DNA of 64,000 nt from Chrysomallon squamiferum (Eukaryota; Mollusca; Gastropoda; Neomphalida; Peltospiridae), in the NCBI GenBank assembly GCA_012295275.1, contig CM022672.1:25096430-25160429 (forward strand), written 5' to 3'. Of the stretch, positions 1 to 12,700 are shown piece by piece. Positions within the stretch are counted from its first letter, which is position 1, and every line of letters starts with the position of its first letter. A program made the position numbers and the translations under genes. The notes beneath the pieces were generated by a model. It ran no database searches and was not told the origin of the DNA. It saw nothing but the letters and a program-made list of their open reading frames with translations.

Positions 1-2096
1 CCATTCCATGCAGTATTATGAAGTCAAAAGTGGAAGACCTTAAAATCTATTTAGGTAAATCCACACCCGACCTGCTGTAATATGCTTCATTTGCTGTATG
101 AAGTGTTTGTATCAATCTGTACTATCAAACTAAAACATGGACTTGGGTACTAATCACCTTACTATAATTTTTATTGGTTATTTTAGTAGCCTGTTTTATT
201 ACATATTGTGTGTAGAAATGTCTGTGTTCTATGTTTCGCCTTGTCTCAAACTTCCAAAGATGGTTTATTCAGATCTTGGAAACGGACAAAATACTGTTAA
301 TAGACTGTTACAAAATTGACCATGTATTAATAATATTCGGTAATCACAGTAATTTTTTTTAAAACCAAAGATTAGAACGCAAATTGAGATTAAGTTAAAA
401 AGCAACAGTCATCTGAAAATATTTTATTGACTTAATAGATGTAACAGAACCACTTTTGTATATAACGAGATTGTTTGTGCTTGTCTGATTAGAGTGCGTG
501 TGAACTGAATAATGTCTGGAGGCCACATTTAGATTATCTATATATGCTACAATCAGTTTATCTTTATAGGAGTTCGGGTTTTTTAATTCTTACACCTTGT
601 GAATATATTGCTGTGATAAAGTTCCTGAGTTTAGCTAGGTGAGAGTAAAATTAATTTGTGGCTAAGTACTTCTTTTTCATTCACTTTTTTGTTGAGTATT
701 TGCACTTTCTTTAATTATTCATGCTACTCAAAATAAAAATTCCTGTCAGTTGATCTCATTAATTATTAAGTTCATTTCATTTTAGCATGCTTAAAATATT
801 CATGTGTATGTTCAGATGTAAAAGTACCAGACAGCTGTTGCCAGGTTTCTGTCTGTTTTATGTGGGTCTGTACACAGGTTTCTAATATAATGGACCCTTC
901 ATTTTCTGCTACATATATTGTTCAGTCCAAAAACAGAAAAAAAAGTTACAGTTCTGGACAGAATTGAGACTGAGAGAAAATGACAAATACTTAAATTTGT
1001 TTTATAGTATACTACCCTAAAACACATAGACATGCAACATTATTCATATACACAGTTCAGATTCCTGCATTCTATTCTCGTCCAGCACTTTTTAGCAAGG
1101 TTTGTATGATGCCCTGCTGGTTAGGCTAAATTTTAATCTACACTGATTTATGTAAATGTACTTTTTGATTTTATATTGTTGCTGGTAACATTTGATCAAA
1201 CAGGAGTCTGGAACTCCAAGTAATAAACAGAAATTGTCTATATGATTAAATAAACCACTTAAATATGTCTCACTGAGGAAGATGTTTTATTTTTCAGACT
1301 AGCATGTTTTATATTATAAACCAGTAACCGAAGTTGTGCTTTTGAAACCATATTTGTATACTTTAAAGCATGTTTATTTTGTATATCAGTTACATCATTG
1401 TAAAACAGGTTGTTACTATATCAATCTGTGGAGGACTGACAAGTCATCAGCAAATGTTTTAATTAAGTTTAAAATACATATTTTATAAATGACTTGTGGA
1501 AAAGGTGTTTTTACGCTGAATATAACTTTTTAAAATTTTCAAGGATTGTTAAAATTATATTTTGCATTTTGGAACACAGTATTTTGGGCTGATGGCATTT
1601 AAATCATCGAAATGACAAAATTCCTTCATGGATATTTTGCTCAAACTCAGGTACCTCCATTCACAGTAATAGTATGAGCAATTTGAACTTGTTAATATAA
1701 TTATGATATTTAACGATTTAGAATGCTATTTTGTTGATGAAGTTTATAAATTATTAATATTTTAAAAAAGCTTTGATTGATTTAAAAGGAATCTCCTTTT
1801 AATACATTTCTATTGTGTTTGTATGTGTGTGTATTTGTGTTTCGTGTATCTTCCTGTAATACTTAATAATGTGATCAATTAAGTGAAACAATTGAGTATG
1901 GTATAAAGGCCAATAAGGTGTGGACGAGCATTTCTTGTATACAATTTTACCCTACAGTACTTTTTTTTAATTATTAATTATTATTATTTTATTTATATCT
2001 TTCGAGATTTGAACAATAAAAATGTTTGATAACATCATTTTAGTATTATTTTTGTATTCTATTAGATTACATTTGTATTTCTTCTTCTGAAAATTG

Positions 2097-2097
2097 C

Positions 2098-2137
<40 letters not shown>

Positions 2138-2300
2138 ATATGTATGTGTGTGTGTATGTGTATGTTATGTATATACGTGTGTTATACCCATACACACACA
2201 CATACATACATATATACAGATATAAATGTGTGTATGTGTATATGTATATATATTGTTTTATTTGTACATTATATATGTATATATATAATGTACAAATAAA
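2097..2300. repeat. TA/TG/CA dinucleotide tract ending in a perfect 20-bp hairpin
   Basis: (TA)n passes into (TG)n and then (CA)-rich DNA that can pair back on the TG part. The right end is a perfect inverted repeat: 2257-2276 is the exact reverse complement of 2281-2300, with a 4-base loop at 2277-2280. The two ORFs over this tract are products of the simple repeat. Confidence 0.85.
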
Positions 2301-3366
2301 AAATTTAGACTTGAAGGAACATGTCTGACAAAATGCAATTAAAGTATGTACTATCAAATATTTTTGTTTTTGCACAATTATCAATAATGTTATAGGGATA
2401 TTTTATAAAACAAACATTTTAAATGGTCATTTCAGCTTCATAAACAACCAAATATGTGTATGATAACTGGTAAAGCAATGGTTAGTAAACAATGTTAATT
2501 ATGTTTGAATGAAAGGACAAAAAAAATAATTAGAAGAAAAACAAAAATGTATTTTACAAAAATTCACAACTATTATGGTGTGATCCAAATGAACAGCTTC
2601 AATGACAGTTTCATTGTGTGTATTATACTGAGCTAAAGACTGTTTAATATTTATAATCGCAACATTAAAAAAAAAAAATATATGTAAAAGCAACTAGTAT
2701 ACCTTCGGTGATACTTTATTTTCAGAATATATATCTTGAATTTTTTTAATTATTCCAGATTGTATTTGAAGAATCAGCTTCTGTGATAAAGTAATTAACC
2801 AGTAGTGTCATGTTAAACTCTGATACGTAATTTAAAAACTCCCGAGAGACTGAGTAAATCATTGTTAAATTGCGGTATCCTCAGTCTGTCGAGGTATTTT
2901 AAAACAAAATTGTATTAGTTACTACGACCTCTGACATAAAAGTACATCTCGACCTTTACCAAATATTTAAATAAAAATTTAAAATCTATCTTTATTCTAA
3001 TACGTTATTGTTATAAAGAAATTAAATTACCACTTGGAAGTGTTCACGATATATTTAGGCCAACAAACATAACCTTTAAATTCTTAAACAAAAAAACCCA
3101 AATCCATCTAGGTGAGAGAAAATGCAGCTTTACCCAATATTGTACATTTATTTGTTTGTTTGTTTATTACCGTAAGAAAGACGAGTTTGTTTAAATATAC
3201 ATCTATGATTATATGCGTTGCTGTTGGGTATTTGTGTAATTTGGCAAGGCCCATTTTAAAGAAAAGAATATTCTCCACGTTTGATATTTAAATAAATTCA
3301 TCTAATAAGAAAATAAGCAAAACTCTAGTGGTTTTCAAATCATATTTTCTTATATAAAAAGATCCC

Positions 3367-3510
3367 TATTCTTTAGAGATGAAATAATCGCGAACCTTCT
3401 TGTGATACAAATAAACCAGTATTGCAATACCGATCATTACAGTAAGTAAACTGTATATTGACCAGAGAATATTGTTTAACAATAGTGTGAATTAAAATAT
3501 TTTAAAAATA
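3367..3510 (-). CDS. possible C-terminal exon with a membrane segment
   Basis: On the minus strand a frame reads a hydrophobic stretch (LLTVMIGIAILVYLY), then the basic HKK, then a short tail ending FISKE and a stop. This is the pattern of a type I membrane-protein C-terminus. A possible acceptor (TATACAG) lies inside the frame, but its pyrimidine tract is poor. No upstream exon was found. Chance is a real alternative in AT-rich DNA. Confidence 0.22.
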
Positions 3511-4404
3511 AAACAAATAACAAATGTATCAGTCTTAAGTATTTCGAAATAATACGTTATAAAGGCCTCACTGGACAACTAAAATCTCATTTTCAAAAAG
3601 TTCTTAAACAGAAGTAGAATTTATCCCGTCTTAATTATCTTACTCTCGGACACCCTGTAACAAAATTATTTCCTTCATTTGTCCATGGGCTATTAAGTAA
3701 CAAAATGCATACCACAGCTTTTTAACAGGCAGCTCGGAAGGCGGGAAAGAGTCCGTTTGTCTGCGCCGAATAAGACCGATCCTTCAACGGATAATTATTG
3801 TCTTAGAACATTTTAACCAGGGTCTGACTTAATTTTCGACCCACCCTTTGTTCGAATATTCAGTTCGAATATCAGATGCTGACATTTTGCTTTTGTATTG
3901 TTTGTACGTACACGAAGGTAATTTCAGACTACTGTTTCGGTTCAAGAATGGTTTATGGGAAAACAATTTCTGTTATACGCAATACCCATATTCACCCTAA
4001 CTCGTTAGAAAAGGTTACAAACTGTTTTCCGAAATATGATACTTAAAATATGGCGATTTTAGAATTAGTTTGGTAATCTGAATGTGGCAAGAATGTTTCG
4101 CCTTCATTTAAAAAGGCAAATTTTGTTTTATTCCTCTGTTTTCTTTTAAAATGCTTCACATGCCAATCAGAGATATAGACAGATTTTTGGTTACTGATGT
4201 TTGTAACATCTTACAAAGATGCCATTTATACTTTATAGTTATTATTCTTGCAATAATTACATGCTTTTATGTTTCTTTGAAAATAACGTATTATCTAGTA
4301 CATCATCTATTAAAATATTTGCATTATCTCCCTTATTAGCCGAACAGCTAATAATACCTAGTAATAAATGCAAACTGTTATGCAGATGTGGTCAATAAAA
4401 CAGC

Positions 4405-4515
4405 TAGTTTGATTGGTTCCGTAAACGAAAATTTTCGTTACGTCATCAAACAAATTATTTGACAGCTTGTACTGAATACCGAAAGTTTTAGTAGATGTAA
4501 TCATTTGTCACTGCT
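4405..4515 (+). promoter_or_regulatory. putative promoter and 5' UTR of the SOHLH2-like gene
   Basis: Just upstream of the start codon are an inverted CCAAT box (GATTGG, 4411-4416), a quasi-palindrome at 4421-4441 centred on GAAAATTTTC, and a CRE-like octamer TTACGTCA (4438-4445). No clear TATA box is seen. The role is inferred from position and motif type only. Confidence 0.35.
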
Positions 4516-5411
4516 ATGTCAAGGAACAGTAACCAACAGGATAAAGCAGATGGGCGTGAAAAGTCGTTGGAAACTGTGCCGAAGGACCTTGGGGTCGGTT
4601 CTCTTCTGGACCCATCCACAGACGCCAACAAAGCCGAGGATAATTTGTGCAGAGATGGTTTGTTTTTGGAAGATGTGTACTATGCCCCGAATGCCGATAC
4701 TTCACAAACGCTTAGCCCTGTCGAAAGTTGGGTGAGTACAGCTGACTATCACTGTTACATCCACAAACCGCACGGCTAACACGAGCCAAGCAACTGTAAA
4801 CACGTGCATGCTGTATATTTCTCAATGAGTATTTCATTTCGTGGACGCCATTATCCTGAGAGAGAAAAACACACCTTTTCCACCATATTTATTATTTATC
4901 AGCTTTTTCGGTAGTTTATCGACTCTTGAACACTGATATACTAAGAAGAAGAAAATATACTATAACCTGTATTGTGAAACACCACCTTTTAGAGTTTTTA
5001 ATGTATTTAAAGTACAATGTGAACTAGAGATTTTGTTGGATACATGTGTTTGAATAATCGAAAACAGAAGGAGGTGGCAAAATAAGTCATTTAACGAAGC
5101 ATTTTGCTGACGGAAACATCATAATTTAAAAACAAATAACAACAGAAAACATACATAATCTTGTTTCTTTAAAATATAGTTTATTACCTGGTGTTAATTT
5201 ACAACGGGGACAACGAACAATCGTCTGTTGAGACCCTTAAAGAAAAACCTGTGTGGGTATGGACATTTAACTTGGGGAAACTTCCGATTCTAGGACAGTT
5301 TTATATTTTATTTTAGAATTGTCAGCAGTAATGAGAGTTCAGGTTACTTTGGATATTATTATTTATTTATTTATATTTTTAAATTTATTTATTTATTATT
5401 AAATTTATTTA

Positions 5412-5443
<32 letters not shown>

Positions 5444-5450
5444 TTATTAC

Positions 5451-5481
<31 letters not shown>

Positions 5482-6702
5482 CTTCTTCTTCTTCTTCTTA
5501 TTATTATTATTTTTTATTTTTATTTTTATTTTTATTTTTATTTTTATTTTTTTATTTTTTGTCGCTATCAAAGGCATAGCGTCACTTTCCTATCAAAGGG
5601 AAAGTCCCTTACGATTTGTAGCTACTGACAACGTAATGCTATATACTGGTGATGACGGGTTTTCACTCGTGTATAAAACGTTATATATGCAACACATTAA
5701 TGTTACCTGAGGTGTCCTTTATACATCAGCTGTTCCACCCATGCACTTTTAATCCTTACCTTTAACAGCAAACTTTTGATTTTATTATTGTTATTTATTT
5801 GTTTAATTTTAAATTTATTTATTTCAGAATTTCAGACTTATTTAATGTCGCTGAGTTACCAAAAATATTTTGTGATCGTTTTTGTTTCTCGTCGTTGCAG
5901 AATTAAGAATGCAGAGAAATTTCACCTTCATCTGAAAAAACAAAAACAAAATCGAAGCAGATAGCTAGTCATTATTAAAACGGAAAGATCAGTTGATTAA
6001 AAGACAAACATGCACGCACACATTATTTATACACATACATTAATTTTGATTATATATATATATATATATTTTTTATTTATTTTATTTTTGTTTATTATTA
6101 TTTTTATTATTGTAATTATTATTATTTTTATTATTGTAATTATTATTATTATTATTGTTATTATTATTATTTAAATATTTATTTATTTATTGTTTTATTT
6201 TTTTTTTTTTTTTTTGAAGGGATTCCCGATTTGTCTTTACTTATCACCCCTTTCTCTGAAAACTGATGCTTTCTTTCATATACAAACATCATTTCTGATT
6301 TATAATAATACTTTTAATGCCAATTCAGATGTAATTTTGTTAATAACTATGCTAATAATTATCGATGAATAAATGAGTATTTGTTCAGATATCTGAACAG
6401 GTTTTACAATTAACCCTTATTACACACGGGATATCGTTACCCACAGCAATAATCTTACACAATATTTTATAAATTTAGACAAATTTAGTATTTGCTACGG
6501 CTTTTAATTCGTTGTGGGAAATAGTTAAATGTGCCCACCAAGAATGACCAATCTCGAGTCTTAGGCATTCGCTGTTCTCGTTTTGGCCCTGAATACAATT
6601 TCAATCACGAATGTTGAAATCTGACCATATTTTCGAGGTGTTGGTCACCTGTATAGATTCTTTCTTTCATTTTTTTTTTTTTTTAATCCTTCTTTACTTG
6701 TA

Positions 6703-6754
<52 letters not shown>

Positions 6755-9700
6755 CAGTCTTGTTCTTTGATCAGTTGCAGACTAAGATATAGAAAATGTA
6801 TTCATTATTCTGTTTTATTCACATCTTCTAGTGTTTCCCCATTCTCACATTTTCCCTCTTCTTCTTCTTTTTTTTTTTTTTTTTTTTTTTTTTTGCCCAC
6901 TGTATTTCGAATATATGATTAATGACAGGTGAAGCTATCCTACATTATTGATAAAATTAGTTTGCCAGACTAGTATAATATAATGCAGGAGAAACTGATC
7001 CAGATTTTGAAGCAAGTACAGACTTGTAACAATACTGTTAATAAAGTTTGTATAGTGCTGCTTGTGTCAACTCTACAAAAGTACCTCTAACTGTTTTTTA
7101 TTTCTAGCGTAAAGGAAGGAAATGTTTTATTTAATGAGACTCATCCCATTTTATTTACTTCCGTCAGACATGCGATTAAGGACCACTCAGACAAACAAGA
7201 GGAGAAACCCGCTACCGCCACTTTATGGTTTAGTCTTTTCGATTAGCAGCGAGAGATATTTTATAAGCAGACAGGATACCTTTGTTACGTCAGCTATGTA
7301 GCATTGGGTGGAACGAAAATTAGTTCACTTGGTCCCCCACCTATAGGAATCGATCCGACGACCCACAGCAGTTTGAGCAGACGCCTTACCATTTAGCTAC
7401 TCCCCGTTCCTAATTCTAGTATAAGCACGTTTTGAAATGAAGATGTTATTATTAGTATTTATATTAGTATTGTTAACCTTGCTAGTACTATTTTATTTTT
7501 TATTAATAAAATTAATTACAAATAAATAAATAGATAAATAAATAAATCATATTTAACGATAAATTTACTTCTTTTAAGTGTGCAGTTAAAATGAAATTAA
7601 GAAATAATAAAATCAAGGAAGAGATGGCGTAAAAATAAGGCAAGTGAACGGACCAGTTCGAGTATCACGTGTATGCCGCCGGGCTTATGTCATCAAGCCT
7701 TCTGAATGTACATTATGCTAATGAACAGATATCTAAAAATGATTGTTTTTGATTAGTTTTCATCCTAATTTTTATTAGGCAATCATTATTCGTTCTGTAT
7801 GGGTGCTTTTAAAAGGGTAACTCGACGATCAAGGGTGAGTGTGGTACTGCAGTACATGTGCTAAGTATAATACGACAGTTTGACAAAAATTGATTAAGAA
7901 TTATTGTTACGTATTTAGTATTTCAGAATAATCGCAACAGATTCTCATATAATGATACTACTACTACTACTACTACTACCACTACTACTATTACTACTAC
8001 TACTGCTACTATACCTCCTCCTCCTCCAACTACTACTACTACTACTAACTATAATAATGTTTCTACAATTTTACCTATGAATCTATCGAGCTACATTTTT
8101 AAAAAGAAACATGCATAAATAATCAGTTTGTATTTTCTTTCAAAGATTTGGATCTGTTTTATTACTGTCCCACTTAAAATACATTCCCTTTGCCTCTAAT
8201 TAATGACTTGCTAGTATCGACTAACAAGAAGGTATCGTTAATCTGCCCCTTCCCATAGACAGGAGACCAGTGGCGAATATCTGTCATAAAACCTCATTGC
8301 TGTGATAGGGGCAAAAAAGGGGAGAAAAAAAAAAAAAAAAAAAAAAAAAGTAAAAAAGAAAGCTGCAAATAAAGGAAGTTGAATGGAATTGGACGACGTG
8401 GACAGTCAAAGTATTACGAATTTACTCACTGAAATTAAAATAGCAAGAAGGAAGAAATGTTTAATTTAACCGCATACTCGATCATTTGCACTCGTTACGG
8501 TCATATGGCTTCATTACATGTATATGGTTATGTTGACATGACTCGGTACCCTTTTCTTTTTGACTCATAATCATTGTTTTTCTGGGTTGTTTTTTTTTTT
8601 GGTGGGGGGGGTTAACATGCGCCTTCCTTTAGATAGGAAATGAAATGCTGTAGAGCGTGATAAACCGGTCGTAGTGCATTTGCCTGAACGGGAAGCGAAG
8701 AAGATTGGTTCTGCAAAATACCAAGACGTCTTCGCATTAAATGTTTCTTAACAGTGTTGTTGTAATTACTGAAGCTCATAGATCTGTGACATCTACTACT
8801 ATTACTCTGTCTTTGTGTAAAGTATATTCCAGATGTATATCAGCTAATACGTTGAAACGGTCCCAGCAGTCGCCTATGTTGCGAGCTATTATATCTATTT
8901 GTATCAGACTCGCCCCCGTTGTTCATATATACTTTTCGCATTCAACTTGCACTATTCTTACTACCATTATCACTGCCATTTCAGCTGCCACTATTACTGC
9001 TGTTATATAGTATTGCCGCTTTACAAAATTGTATTTGAATTGCTAAACGCCTATTAATGTTTTGCTAAATAATTAGCATTTTATAACATTTTAATAACAC
9101 ATTTTATCACAATCAAATATTATTTAATTATTTACATTTCAAAACTTTCCTGGCAAATTCTCAACACTTCGTGGCCCATAACGTCAGTCATAACAGCGGC
9201 CCTGTAACTGTTATTTGATTTCAACAACAACAACAACAACAACAACAACAACTACTGTTACTTTACTGCTACTAGTATTACTACTACTTCTTCTGCTACT
9301 ACTACTATTACTATTATTATTTCTTGTTATATTTATTATTTTATTTTTATTTTTTTTTTTGTGTGTGTGTGTGTGTGTGTGTGTTGTGTTTTAAAAACAA
9401 ATATTTGGAAAGTATTATAAATTTAAAAAAAAAAAAATCGAAATGTTCGAAAAGATATTTCAGTTTATTTAATAAATAACATTTTGGTCTTAATATTATT
9501 CCTAGATGCCTTTTTAAAATGCCATACTACTACTACTAATAATAATAATATGTTTAAAATACCTTTATGTTTTATGAAGTATTCTATGATTTACCATGAT
9601 ACTAATAAAATGAATTCTGTTATTAAGATTATTAATTATATTTTAATATTATAATCATATATTTGTACTGTTATACGGAAACAAATGAGCACCAACTGCA

Positions 9701-12700
9701 CGTTCCAAGCGTGCTGTTTCTCTCCTGTTCCAAAATGGAAGTAAACGAGGTCATGTGAGATACACTAGAATGTGACCATTTTCAGGTTCACGTGCACAGC
9801 TCGCGCTATCTGTTAAAAATAACACACTAGATCATTTGGTTAATGTGTACACGCTAGAATGTGATCATGTCGGGTTCACGTGCACAGCTCGTGCTGCTTG
9901 TTACACTAACAAAGCAGATGATTTGGTTAATATGCTTCAACTAAATGGTGATAAATTTAATGAATCTTTTTAAGAAGAAGACCCCTCGTTTAATTTACTT
10001 TAAAAAGGACTCAGTAATTGCAAATAAATTGATGTCAATTGCAGAAGCTTATAAGGATGGAGCAGGAACTTCAGGAAAGCGGAACGAAGATGGTATGATT
10101 TACGATGGATTTACTTTAAGATGAAATGTTTTTAATTGTAAATGTGAAAAACAACCTAAAAACAACAACAAACAAATAAAGCAAAACAAAAAAACAAACA
10201 AAAAAAATTAAAAAAAAAATTCAACAACCGCAGAATCCTAACAAAAACAACAATCAAATAACAACAACAGAGCATCAGTTGCGAAACAGACTGAAACCAT
10301 CGGTTGCGCACCAGCGAGTTCCTTACAGTTTAAAATTTAACAAATTAGTTCTAAAAATTCTGTCACATTAGAAAATCGTATATAAATATTGTATCTTTAT
10401 CATAAAAATATTACATTTAAATTATATGTATTTTTAAAACTACATTTATCATGCTGAAATGAAACAGAATTTCCTTTTCAATTTTAAATTTTAAAATTTG
10501 TTTTTGCTTTGTCATCTTCCAGAATAATAGTACGTTAACTTATTTCTTTTCTGTTTGGTGGTGTTGTTGTAAACGTGCCAGCACACAACCACTCTGACGT
10601 AATGTGTGACCTTTTCATGTCAGTTGGTGGTAACTAGATTCATCGTTTAGGGACAAACAGATCGCATGGAAACCCTTTTAATACGGTTCATTAACTAGCA
10701 GTCTTCATAAACAGGATTTCATGCTTTTGGAAAATGATATTAGATAAGATAAATACTATTTTAATTTGACCTCACTATTGACTAAGAGTTAAATAACCTG
10801 TTCGGGTGGTTTTACATTTCATGTCTCACATCTGACTACTGCCTAAAAGAAGAAAAAAAAAAGAGCAAACGACAGACATCAGAGAGTCTAGACTTATGTC
10901 TTCATAATTAAATTAAATTTTCTGTTTTTTTTGTTTGTTTGTTTTTTACTTTCAGATTTGTTTCCATTTTCAGAATCCTTCAGGTTTATTTGTATTATTC
11001 AATTTTGTGATGAAACAAGAAATTATTCTGTTTTAGATTGTCTCTCTCCTTCTTTCCTCTCCTTTGATATTTCATGCATGCTTTTCTCAGAATACATGCA
11101 GAGACATGAATGCACATGCATGTACAGACATACACATACACATGTACAAACATATACAGACAACTGTTTGACTTAGACTTGACTTGTGTTTTGTCTGCAG
11201 TAAGAACCTACCAGCATCCAACACACACAAACAACAACCAAAAAAAAAAAAAAAAGTCCCAAACAAGACAAACAATAAAACAAATAAAAAACAATATACA
11301 GACAACTTACATAATAACATAAAAATGTGAACATAAACACCACATTATGTATTTCACTACACAAATAAATACTTTTTTGGTTTTTTTGTACAGTCACAGC
11401 CTTCTGATTCCGAGTTGACATCACTGGTGGTGGGTGATGGTGCTGAAGCAGATGGTCTTGGAGACATCATAGGTGATGTGGTGGTTAACCACGATGTTCA
11501 AGTCTGCAACCATAGTGAGACTTATGATGTCTGTAATTCCAAGGTCTTTCAGATCATTTGGCTTAAAATGAAAATTCCCATCAACCCAGATATTCTCAGC
11601 CTCTCAACTTCAATCAGGTTTCTTTTTTTATTTTTAATACATTTTACTAGATAAGATTTAATTAATAATGAATTAAATTTATTTTCATTTTTCTGTTTAT
11701 CTTGATAATTTAATTTCTCTTTATATTTCAATATTAAGATATATTTCTTTATTAATGTTGAATTTAAAGAGCAATTTAAAGAGCAATCATTGGCAGTATT
11801 TCGCAATCAAAATTAAATAAAACATGACATTTGCCCTTAGCTGTGACTTAATGCAGCAAGCTTGAACAATATCTTTCATTACATATTTATCATTTATAAT
11901 GGTTTTTCAAAATGAATGAGTATTAATGACATTTCATATAAGATTAGTTATCAAATGTGAGCAATGTTCTGGATAATAATCATATTAAAGAGAAAACCAG
12001 ATGTAGCTACTCATTGTGCCATTTTATCAATTAATATTGGAAGGGATCATTTGTATGCACTTTCACGTAGAAGGCACATACCACAGTCACTGATAAATAG
12101 AAGGTCATTGGCTTATTCTGCACATGTTCAGTAACTCAAGCCCTGTAGGTTATTGTTTTTACAAACATTGCAGATCAAAACCATCTTAATGAACACAAAC
12201 AATTAAATCTTAAGATATTACAAAAATATCTTCATTTACGTGACAGCAAATAATAAATATTAAAAAGCATCATTAGACCGAGAAATAAAATAAAAACAGA
12301 GGTTTTGCAAACTAGCATCTCTTTTGTGAAGCCTGTTATTAATAGACTTTCCTGTTTCAACCATTGTAACTCTGTGTAGACCCTGTCTAGGTGACAGGTC
12401 TCAGTGATCTGCTGTCTAGAGAGGGATAAAGACATTTTTAATGTAAATTCAGTGTATAGGGTGCAACATGAATCCAGATATTATTCATTAATATTATTAT
12501 TAAAGTCTGGTTTGACTTAAGTTAAATACAGGAGAATAGTCAACTGAATTATGGTATATGTACAGGATTTTAGGATAATGTACCTGTCATTTTTTTTATC
12601 TTCATCATCATTATTGTTATTATGAAATTGTGATGATGGTGATGATGATGATGACGTTACTTACTTCTAGTATTTGTTTTTAATTTTTAATTTGTTTTCT

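Larger units (their letters stand above)
1..4400. other. non-coding stretch upstream of the SOHLH2-like gene
   Basis: No convincing gene is seen. The first 2 kb are T-rich, with only short chance ORFs. AATAAA-type signals occur near 732, 1220 and 2018, so part of this may be the 3' UTR of a plus-strand gene lying left of the window; that is inference. A TA/TG/CA dinucleotide tract with a perfect hairpin lies at 2097-2300. A weak minus-strand membrane-tail ORF lies near 3367-3510 and is listed separately. Confidence 0.4.
4732..11393 (+). other. large first intron of the SOHLH2-like gene
   Basis: No supported exon lies in these 6.7 kb. The intron holds ATTT/ATT-rich DNA (5350-5575, 6046-6195), (AAT)n (6705-6752), poly-T (6862-6894), a SINE (7111-7412), (CTA)n-like triplets (7951-8045), poly-A (8323-8349), a second SINE copy (8446-8700), (AAC)n (9219-9252), (GT)n (9361-9384) and a tandem duplication with E-boxes (9758-9935). 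CACGTG occurs at 4801, 7666, 9789 and 9877. A small extra exon cannot be excluded, but exons 1 and 2 join in phase 0 without one. Confidence 0.7.

Noticed and set aside
2067-2384. ORFs of Tyr/Ile/Thr/His repeats on both strands
   Set aside because: They are translations of dinucleotide repeats.
4151-4339. A plus-strand hydrophobic ORF with a possible membrane segment
   Set aside because: Codon use and composition look like AT-rich chance; it has no splice partner and lies just before a gene promoter.
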